Of a stretch of DNA of 64,000 bases, positions 55,531 through 64,000 are shown one piece after another. Made by a program: the position numbers and the translations under genes. This DNA comes from Chlorops oryzae (taxonomy: Eukaryota; Arthropoda; Insecta; Diptera; Chloropidae): contig CM035806.1 in assembly GCA_020466095.1 (NCBI GenBank), positions 122,011,168 to 122,075,167 on the forward strand. Reading direction: 5' to 3'. Below the pieces are notes generated by a model. It was not told the DNA's origin, did no database searches, and saw only the letters and a list, made by a program, of their open reading frames with translations. Positions within the stretch are counted from its first letter, which is position 1. The number at the start of each line of letters is the position of its first letter.

Positions 55531-56918
55531 CGAAACAACAAAAAGGGAGAGAGATATATAAATAGATAATATCTTACTCATTCATACGTATTACTTCAAT
55601 ACAACAATGAAGGAAATAAATTTCTATCAAGTATATCTTATGAAATGAATAATAAATAAAGTATGGACTTGATTAAAAAATATTAATATGCGAGCTTGAA
55701 TTTATGGTGAAAGTGTTCCTTGTACTTTTTAATTTTTCAGGGGCCATCTCATTGATGTGAATTAAATAAATTTTTCTTTAAAAAAAAGTTTTTTTTCGTA
55801 TAGAAAAAACAGATGCAGAAGAAGAATTCTGCCATTCGAAAGACATGGCGTAACCTAAAATCGGGCCACAAAGTTCAATTTCCTTAATTTCCTAACCCAA
55901 CCTAACCTAACCATTTCCTTAGTATTTCTGCCTTGAAAGTCATTTTCCTTATAATAGCTTCTGCCCTAAAATGGCCTTTATAGTTATTTTTCCTTCAATT
56001 ATCCCTGTTAAAGAATTTATTACTTATTTTTGCTCTAATTAGGCATTTAAATTCATTAAGACATTCTGCGGCCCTTTCGACCTAATAGGTCATTTTGCTT
56101 TCAAATGGCCCTAATAGCCCATATTTCGACCAATATGTGTCAAGCCATCTTCCCAGCTGAACGAGAAATCAGCTGATAGATCGCACTTCTTTGGGTTGCT
56201 TTCGGTTTTCAGTTGTTTGTGGTTTTAGCAGTGATTTGTTTAAGTTGGTGTTAGGAATAAATTTAATGTATAAAGTCGCGGCCATAATTAAAACTCGCGG
56301 TGCTTCTTCGCGCTTAGAGTATACATATGTTTCTAGCAGTTGCGAACAAAATGGAATTTTATTCTGGCCGAACAAAAATGCATTAATTAAATCGCACACT
56401 TCTTACGCTCTCAACTGTATTTTACATAATGGTCCTTTTAGTACAAAATAGGGAATACGTTTTTTTTTAACTTTATGTGTTTTCCCTTCAGAGACATTTC
56501 GACTTAAAAGTCGAATAATCAAGAAATCTTGACTTATAGGGCAGAAAGGCAACAAAACAACTATTTTTTTAAACCTAATATCGCCTTAAAAGTCGAACAG
56601 ACTTAAAAGTCGAATTTAAGTCAATAATTTGGTCCATATGTTTTAAAAAACTTACCTAATGTGGAATTCAAAGTTATGGCACTATTAGGGCATGTAAGAG
56701 GGACTGTTTTACCTTATTTCGTCCTAAAATATTCTTTAAAGTCACATTGACTTTTAAGCCCTAACATAGGTTGAATTTATGTAATTTCGACCTTGTTAGA
56801 ATTACTTTGAAGTAAGGCCAATTTTAAGGCAGAAATTTGGTCAAAAATAGGTAATATATAACCAAAGTAGGTCGAATGGACCTAACGCTGGAAATATTTC
56901 CATATTTTGCTTGTTGGG

Positions 56919-57103
56919 GTATTCCCCCATGGAACCACCAGACCTATACAGAGTCAACTCCTTCCTTAAAATTTGCTGTGTCTATAGACGATACAGAGCA
57001 AAGTGAAATTCTGTCCAGTCCCGCGAATCGGTATTTCGGGATTCCGCGATACCGGGATTGGAAGCCCTATTCGGCGCCCAATGGGAGCACAATGCAGAGA
57101 ATG
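56919..57103. other. Unassigned DNA
   Basis: Short stretch with no recognisable content. Confidence 0.4.
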
Positions 57104-57206
57104 CCGATCCTGCCTCTGGACATAAATAAAAAGACCTCTATAAAATTAAAAATATGATTTGGCGCCCGGGGTGGCTGCCCCGTTCTACCCCTTCACTACG
57201 CTATTG
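57104..57206. repeat. Family C remnant
   Basis: AATAAAAAGACCTCTATAAA..AATATGATTT and CACTACGCTATTGG align with the right half of 31228-31372. The GGCGCCCGGGG/CCCCGTT region is typical of G/C-run termini of some hAT elements. Confidence 0.5.
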
Positions 57207-57453
57207 GATACATTTGGATGTGTATCTTCTATTCGAATCTCTAATATTCTAAAAAAAGTTGAGAAATCGTGAAATGGCAGGCTGCTCAACAACATATTTG
57301 TGCACTTTTGTTCGTTAATCCCTTAAAGAGTTTTTTCCTTTTTAAGTAAATTTTGAAAACTATTCTCAAATATTTGAAGCTCAAACATAAATAAATGCTT
57401 AGGAGGATATGCGTGCCAAATTTCATTATACACAAAAAAATAGTACGATTTTT

Positions 57454-57610
57454 ATACACTGAAAAAATTCTGCGTAGTTGATTCAACGATAGCACGTCGT
57501 TGATTTTTCTACGACAAAAATCGATGACGTTACGATAAATGTCGTTGGATCTACGTCTTTAGAAAAAAGACATCGTTGATTTTACGTCGGTTCATCGTTA
57601 ATTCCACGGC
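57454..57610. repeat. CACTGAAAAAAT-type repeat end with ACGTCGTTG motifs
   Basis: ACACTGAAAAAATTCTGCGT followed by several ACGATAGCACGTCG/TCGTTGATTTTACG units in both orientations. No partner end was found. Confidence 0.4.
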
Positions 57611-58474
57611 GATATACAGTATACTAAAAATTAACAGACATGTTTTGAAAATGTTATTCCAACTATTTAAGAATAAAAACTCTATTAAAATAATATCTAT
57701 AGGCATCTCCCGCTTAAAATAACAATTTAGATGTGAATTTACTGGCTTTTCCCTGGGATTCGCTGCTGCGCAACTTTTAAATTCGCGCCCACACTTCGGA
57801 ATTAGGTGCCAACACAACAGTCGAAGAAATAGCGCTAACGATATAATTTTCCAAAACATCGATAATGTGTACAGAGTCATCGATATTTTTCCAGCCACAC
57901 TTATTACCACCCTGCAGGAAATTCGAATAGTGAAACTCTGGCGTTTTGCTAATTTCAACCCCAACAGTACTAGCTCTTCTTTATACCCTTGCTAATGCAT
58001 TTTTCTGTAGAAAATTAACATTGCGTGTGGGCTAAAAATCACCACTTCTTCCTTGAACTATCCCTATACTAGTGGTGTGGGAACCAATTGGGTACATATG
58101 TATATTGGATATAATTAAAAGACAAGTTCTCTTAGGTAAAAATATTGTGTATAATTTTGAAAGAAAAACAGATAATTTATAACTGCCGGGCTGCTCAAAC
58201 GCTTGTAAAGATATGAATGACATAGATGTGCAAGCATGTCAGAGCTCTATACGAAACTATTCCCACGTGTACACTAGCTCTTGGGTTCTAGTAAAAGAGT
58301 TAGCTGCCTTTAACCAATTGACCCAATGCTTACTAGCGGGCAGTGTATAGTTACATTATCCCAAGTCTCCACATTCTGGCTTGAGTGGTAATGGATTTTC
58401 TTGGCGACGGTGCAACATTACTTTGTTAGCCGTTTTCAGCCATACCATCATTGTTCGACTACCGATCTCTAATA
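57611..58474. other. Unassigned DNA
   Basis: No gene was recognised; the open frames lack motifs. Confidence 0.4.
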
Positions 58475-58973
58475 GGTTTTTCACACATAGCCTAAATCAC
58501 GTAATTTAGCATTCATTCGTGATTTAGAGCTAAATCACGTATTTACCCATACAAAAACTGTCAAACTAAATCACACTTTCTGGCGTGATTTAAGATAAAT
58601 CACGCACTAAATTACGCAAAATCGATATTCAAACCCGCGTTTTCATCAAAATATCGATAGCTTTGAACAAAACATCTGTCATATCTCTATATCAATATTT
58701 TCCAAATCCCTGTTATCAGTGCACATCAACTCCAAAATATTATTTAATTACTTACAATTTTAAAAAGCAATTTACCACTTTCCAAAGCCCATATTTGCGC
58801 TCGTATTTTGAAAATCAAACAAACAGTGTTCTTCTTCTTCTATTTGTCAACTGATAGCAGTCAACTTAAATTACTTCGACTTCGTGTGAACAGTTGTGAT
58901 TTAGCTTTGAATGATTTAGCTAAATCACATGATTTAGCTAAATCACATGATTTAGCACTATGTCTGAAAAGCC
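58475..58973. mobile_element. MITE rich in TAAATCACG with TA duplication
   Basis: Ends GGTTTTTCACACATAG and its approximate inverse CTATGTCTGAAAAGCC, TA on both sides (58473-58474, 58974-58975). Many TTTAGCTAAATCAC palindromic motifs lie near both ends. Confidence 0.75.
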
Positions 58974-60211
58974 TATAAGGGGATATCGTTTTTGAGCGTT
59001 TTTTTATTATTCGTTCGCACCGTTGGTGGATGCAATATATACAGAACCAAATATTGAAAATATATTTCAAATTTACAAGGTAACAACAAAAACCCTCTGT
59101 TTAATCAGCTGATAGACTCGCAAAGATATCTTAAATCATTATTGATTTTATCATACGCGAGACATAAAAACAGAAAAAATGTTCAGCTTCATGGCAATCT
59201 ATCTCTATTGAATCAATGTATTAAAATATGTTTAAATGGAAGCAGCTACATCTCTTCCGATTAAAATGCATGAAAGGGTGAAATATATTCAACTTTGCCG
59301 CGTATACAGCAACAACCGTATTTTCCGTCCTCTATGGAGTTTCGCCTTTAGTCCATTATTTGGAAAGAAAAATTTGTGTGTGGAAACTGGAAAACACGAG
59401 AGCACAAATCGATTCACCGAGTACGTGCAATCGAAAAACGTTCAATTTTTCCTCCTCGCACTTCGCTCGGCCGAAAGAGAGAATTGACTGTCAATAATTG
59501 ACTAGTGTAAAATGGCTCATTCTGAAGTTTGATTGCTGGCTCGCCATATCACAGCCAACAATCGATTTGTAATCGATTTTCCAACTATTGGATATCGAAT
59601 TTACCCATCCCTAGTGAGTGACGTACTGTATTGTAGATGAGTGTTTTAATTGCAAATATTTACTTCTTTTAAAAAGAAATCACGCATTAATTAAGGTAAG
59701 TGAAGTCGGAGATCATAGTGGATTTGTGCAATCGAACGGAATCTCGAAAGAGGCAAGTGTGAGCATATTCCGCAGCGTTCGACTGTAAACACTCCGCCCA
59801 CACACACTTGTACGCATCGATATACGCGTATACGCGCGTGTATTTTGTCGTGCGAAAACTGTTTGCAATATCGCAGCAACTATCAAAGGACATATGCCTT
59901 TAAAATAGTATTACCGAACATTTATCCAAAGGATTTTCCCTCGAAATTCAATATTCATAAACGTCGATAGCCTTTGGAGTTACGTTCTTTCTGTGGAACT
60001 TGAAGATTTCCATTGGAAATTGAAATTGAATGCCATAAATGGCAAACATATGCGAACACGTATTTATGTATGAATGTGTGGATTAATTTTGTTGATACGC
60101 ACATATGTGCTCATTAATAAATTGTCTTCTCTTACTTCTTCGTCGATTGTGAGGAATATCGAAGGTTTAAAATAGGAAATGCAAGAGATGATGAAGTCAT
60201 AAAAAAAACAA
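58974..60211. other. Unassigned DNA
   Basis: TTACCCATCCCTAG at 59599-59613 looks like a hAT terminus without a partner. No gene was recognised. Confidence 0.4.
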
Positions 60212-60705
60212 TTTAGAAAGCTAAAGTCGGTCAAGCCCGACTTTGAAATACCCAGCGTCCCGATATTATTGGCGCACTATGTTTTGCCTCTCCATTTGTG
60301 GGCGTGGTAGTGGGCGGGCCACATACATTTTTTTCCTACACCTTTCATTCGCCTTGGTCAACCTATGTTGCGAATTTGAAGCTTCTACGCATTTTACTTC
60401 ACAAGTTACGATAAACCTTTATTTGTGGGCGTGGCTCGAGGGGGACGGCGTCTATTTTTTACAGGATATGTCTCTTTTCGTAGTTTACCAGTACACCAAA
60501 TATCAATGAAATCTGTTGAGTGGTTCGCAAGTTACAAGCATTTTACTGAAAACACATTAAATTAATTTGTGGGCGTGTCAGTGGGCGGATGTCTCCCATT
60601 TTTATTTGGGATCATACTCGGATCCCGATATACCTGTGTGCCAACTTTCGACTTGATTGGTCCAGCCGATTCGGAGGAGATCCGACCACGGACAGACGGA
60701 CAGAC
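60212..60705 (+). mobile_element. DINE-like repeat, family 2, right-truncated copy
   Basis: Matches 17577-18016 from TTAGAAAGCTAAAGTCGGTC to the GACAGACGGACAGAC tract, then switches abruptly into a CGAATTCGAATCG-rich sequence at about 60706. Confidence 0.8.
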
Positions 60706-61430
60706 GAATTCGAATCGAACGCAAAATACGATAAAAGCGCGATATCGCGAAAATTGCCTTCCGCGAATTCGAATCGAATTCGATTCGAATTCCTTAAAGT
60801 ATTTGTGTTTAGTGGGTACGAAACTTTAATTCTCGAAAGTAGTTTTGTTAATTTGTTTCCAAATCGCAAGGCATTCGAGGTAAATATAGAATCAAGTAAA
60901 ACTTATAAACGAAAAAAAGTCGTTCATTTCAATTCGGCGAAGAAGGCTTAATGGGTAAGCAGACTAGAAAAATGTCTAGAAATCGAGAGGTTCGGTGTTC
61001 AAATCCAACAGCCGGTGGATTCAAAAGTGTGGTTACCAGCATTATTAAACTGTTTTTTTTTTTATACCGAAAATAGTCTTATAATAAGACTCTTATTTGA
61101 ATTTTACATTAAATATAAAATTTAATGATTTTTTTTTGCTAATCGAATTTGATAAAAAATTCGAAGATAAAGCGGTAAGAATATGACAGAAAATTCGACA
61201 ATAAGGCGAATCGAATACGATAAAAAATTCGAATAAAGCGCGATAGCAAAACGATAGCAAAATACGAATTGCGTGCGATGCGTAAACGATAAAAACTTCT
61301 ATGAAAATACGAGTCGCGTAAAAAGGTGACTCCCTCACGAATTCGAATTCGATTCGAGCTCGCCGCGAACACTCGCCGCGAAGAGTTTGCATGTCAAAAC
61401 GAATTCGATTCGAGCTCGTTGTGCTTATTG
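60706..61430 (+). repeat. Composite repeat with tRNA-like module, copy 2
   Basis: Flanked on both sides by GAATTCGAATCGAATTCG-type palindromic tracts (60706-60795, 61335-61420). The centre holds the tRNA-like block shared with 1040-1470: GGCTTAATGGGTAAGC (60946-60960) and GGTGTTCAAATCC (60994-61006). The tail (61140-61330) has repeated GATAAAAAATTCGAA and GCGCGATAGC units. Confidence 0.65.
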
Positions 61431-61724
61431 GGTAATCGTCATTCGTCACTTCCCGCCCAGTCGTCATGCAAATGTGCTTTCAAACACAAGACAATACATG
61501 CATGCAAACGGGCAAACGGACGACCAAACTGATGAGCGGACGATACGTGCCCCACTTTCGCTGCGCTCTTTCCTTTCGAATTTAGGGTTAGTCCAGTTAA
61601 GTCATTAGAGAATTTACTTCAAATTAACCTTGACACCCACAGTCAGTGTGGTCATCTGTCGTAGGGTTTGGCTGCCGTCATTAGTGCTGTAGTGTTCGGG
61701 GTTTTTTTTTGCATACATACATAT
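61431..61724. other. Unassigned DNA
   Basis: No gene or repeat terminus was recognised. Confidence 0.4.
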
Positions 61725-62173
61725 TAGTGATGTTACGAATGTGGTTTCTTACACATTCGCGAATGCAAATGCGAATATCTGTCGCCGGTATTCGCGAATA
61801 CGAATGCGAATGTTCAGTTTTAAATTAAGCGCCACTTATCTAGGCTTTGGTATGGACAGCTGACGTGCTGTTAGAATGCTGCCCAATGATCCAAAAAAAG
61901 AAGTTATTTAATTAATCTGTTTTCGTAAGGAAAATGAATTTAAATTTGTTCTCCAAGCCTTTTTTGAATAACTTTTAAATATTGTTTTGATATCTACAAA
62001 TCAATACACATATCAAATCAATCTACATAAAAGAAAAATATAACATCCATAGGATTTGTATATTTTCCGGACGTTAATATTCGCCAAATATTCGCATATA
62101 ATTTTGCGTATGCGAATACGAATGTCCAGAAATATGCGAATATTCGCGAATGCGAATATTCGCAACATCACTA
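61725..62173. mobile_element. hAT-type MITE rich in ATTCGCGAAT
   Basis: Ends TAGTGATGTTACGAA and TTCGCAACATCACTA, flanked by the exact 8-bp ATACATAT (61717-61724, 62174-62181). Subterminal GCGAATGCGAATATTCGCG repeats occur on both sides. A fragment of the same family lies at 50111. Confidence 0.92.
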
Positions 62174-62818
62174 ATACATATCTATCATCAAACGCCCATC
62201 CCATCGTGAAGAGAACCTTTTGTTTGTTTACGTGACCCAGTAGGAAATGATGTCATGTCTTTTTCACCATTTCTGATGTTCAGCTGGAAATTATATTTAA
62301 TGAGTATACCATAGATTATTTTAAGAAAAATTAAGAGCGGACCTTTTTTAATATAGGTTTTAATGCATTTTTTTTTCATAAATTCCTAGGGCTAAGTCGG
62401 CTTTCACACATACTATCGTTAACACAAGCGAAGGGATGATTAATAATTGCTGATTATAAAGTAATCGTTTGTACCACTTTTATTGCTATTGACCGCTTCA
62501 CGCTGCCGTAAGAAAGAGAGAAAGAATTTTTGTCATATTTCCGACGAGTTTTCATTACGAAATTATATTTTAAGAGCGTCCAATTCTGTGATTTAGAGTG
62601 GCCAATTTTACATTAAGAGTGGCTAGAGCGGCCAGAGCGGCCGCCTTAAAATAATCCATGGAGTATACACTGGAACGTCCAAAATCGATCGATTGGTTTC
62701 AGTTAATTGTCATTGGTGACCGAATTTTTCGTAATGAAATATGTATGTATAAGAAAAGATGTTAAGATCTTCACTAAGTAATAATACAGACCTAAAAGAA
62801 ATAAAAGTGTCAGATTTA
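62174..62818. other. Unassigned DNA
   Basis: Nothing recognised. Confidence 0.4.
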
Positions 62819-63601
62819 GGCCCGATATTACAGTGTTTACTTAGCACTTAAGTAAAGCTTTAGTCTGTAAAGCATTTTAGGGCATATATTACCAAGCACA
62901 TTTAAAACAATTTTTAAGTTAAAATAAAATTTTTTTATTTTTAATTTCATTTTCAATATGCAACTGTTTTAAGTATAGCAAAATGTGGCAGCACGCTCTA
63001 CTGTCAGGGTAGTCAGTCATTCACAGCGGCTTGAAATATTATTTTTGAGCATGGAGCCGCGTGCGCTCGATTTTTCATCAGTTTCATATCGCTGTAGTCC
63101 GCATCCATAATTTTAAAGCTTTGCTTCTTTCGTATTGCACAGATTTTTTCCGTAAAATTTTAGAATGAATGTAATCAGCTGATTTTCTACCTCCTTAAAC
63201 AAGGCGGTTACCGTATTTTTAAAAAAACTTAAACGACCTACTGAGGTAGTTTAAATAAAAAAAAATATTTAAAAAATTTCATTGGTGAAAATGAAAATCT
63301 GATTTTATTGAAAATTTTTTTTTTTAATATACTTGGTAATATTGGCTCTTAACAGTACAAATTTTAAGTGCTCCTTAAATAGTTTTTCAAAATAATTTCA
63401 TGAAGTAATTTCACAAATTTTTCGAATTTTAAAAAATGTAACCAAAAAATATATGTTTTTTAAAATGTTGCCTGACGAAAACAATTTTCGTACGTTTTGG
63501 ATAAAAATTGACTGTTAAAACGCTTGTCACTTAAGGTGTTCTTAAGTCTTCAAGCTTCCCTAACTTAAGCCAGCCTTAAGTGTACACTATAATATCGGGC
63601 C
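62819..63601. mobile_element. PIF/Harbinger-like MITE (TTA) with GGCCCGATATTA ends
   Basis: Ends GGCCCGATATTACAGTGT and ACACTATAATATCGGGCC, TTA on both sides (62816-62818, 63602-63604). Subterminal CTTAAG-containing motifs. 783 bp, noncoding. Confidence 0.87.
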
Positions 63602-63786
63602 TTAGGCGTCTCACTATACTTACAATACGATTTCGGGGTCGCTCAATCCGAATTCGAGGTCTACATAGCTCCATAGAAAGTGAATGCAAGCGAAGAAAGA
63701 ATTTCGAAATTTTAGAACCATTACATAGAACAATTCCTCTTTTCCGCATGGATTTGTAGGGAAAAAATTCCCGGGGTACCTACATA
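63602..63786. other. Spacer before the mariner element
   Basis: No feature seen. Confidence 0.4.
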
Positions 63787-64000
63787 TTAGGTGTAGTAAA
63801 AAGAAATCCATTATTTTTGCATTAAATTGAGGGCTTTATTTAAGATAGTTAGAATGACCCGATTTAGGTCAAATATGCGCCGTTTTGTTCGATAACTTGT
63901 TGCCATTTTAAAGGTAATTTCATTATGCCTCTCTCATAGAAGCCCTCGTTCCTATTAGCAAAAAATTGAGACAGTCGAATTTCAGAAGCCTCTCTTGAAG
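63787..64000 (-). mobile_element. mariner element, 3' portion (continues beyond the window)
   Basis: A TA at 63785-63786 precedes TTAGGTGTAGTAAAAAGAAA, a plausible mariner terminal repeat in reverse. The transposase C-terminus follows inside. The rest lies beyond position 64000. Confidence 0.82.
63864..64000 (-). CDS. mariner transposase, C-terminus (partial)
   Basis: About 45 codons remain, ending EQNGAYLT and TAA (63864-63866), preceded by RLSQFFANRNEGFYERGI and LPLKWQQVI. The pattern FYERGI..LP.RWQ.VI...G.Y is the conserved end of mariner transposases, after the third catalytic aspartate. The DD34D core would lie upstream, outside the window. The visible part is open without damage, so the copy may be young or intact; that cannot be judged here. 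Confidence 0.92.
   Translation of the reverse strand, partial: SREASEIRLSQFFANRNEGFYERGIMKLPLKWQQVIEQNGAYLT

Larger units (their letters stand above)
53064..56918. mobile_element. CCCAAC-ended element containing a Jockey LINE
   Basis: Left end CCCAACTAGCAAAATAG, right end CATATTTTGCTTGTTGGG, with GT outside each. Internal TCGAAATAGG/GACTTAAAAGTCG motifs match those of 5824-6935. After removing the LINE about 1.65 kb remains, with no coding frame that I recognise; 55531-56880 is the right half. The element must be older than the LINE. Confidence 0.8.

Overview
The window is a repeat-dense, AT-rich stretch of a eukaryotic nuclear genome, almost certainly a higher fly. The Jockey- and LOA-type LINEs, mariner, piggyBac and many hAT elements, and repeats carrying a GTCY microsatellite like Drosophila DINE-1 point to a large fly genome, perhaps tephritid-like. 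That placement is inference; no host gene was recognised. I found no host exon, rRNA, functional tRNA, CRISPR array or bacterial-style gene. Everything with convincing coding content is transposon-derived.

Layout. 1-8.1 kb: MITEs, a repeat with a tRNA-like module, a diverged DINE-like zone with odd mosaic sequence, and a 1.1-kb element with CCCAAG...CTTGGG ends. 8.1-13.0 kb: a Jockey-clade LINE with an intact ORF2 and a broken ORF1. 14.2-28.7 kb: hAT and piggyBac derivatives in otherwise featureless DNA. 28.7-31.2 kb: low-repeat sequence with CAG/CAA runs. 31.6-39.6 kb: an LOA-like LINE (minus strand) holding four younger transposons, one nested two deep. 40-41.5 kb: a hAT with transposase remnants. 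42.4-49.3 kb: PIF/Harbinger-like MITEs, a 3-kb inverted repeat with different insertions in each arm, and three DINE-like copies. 50-57 kb: a hAT transposase remnant between inverted arms, two more CCCAR-ended elements, and a second Jockey LINE inside one of them. 57-64 kb: MITEs, a DINE-like copy joined to a second tRNA-like repeat, and the end of a mariner transposase at the window edge.

The main value of the window is its insertion record. Twelve elements with hAT-like ends have 8-bp target duplications, five have TTA, two have TTAA, several have TA, and two LINEs have long duplications. In several cases a paralogous copy or the opposite arm of an inverted repeat preserves the unfilled site, so boundaries and relative ages can be read from the sequence.
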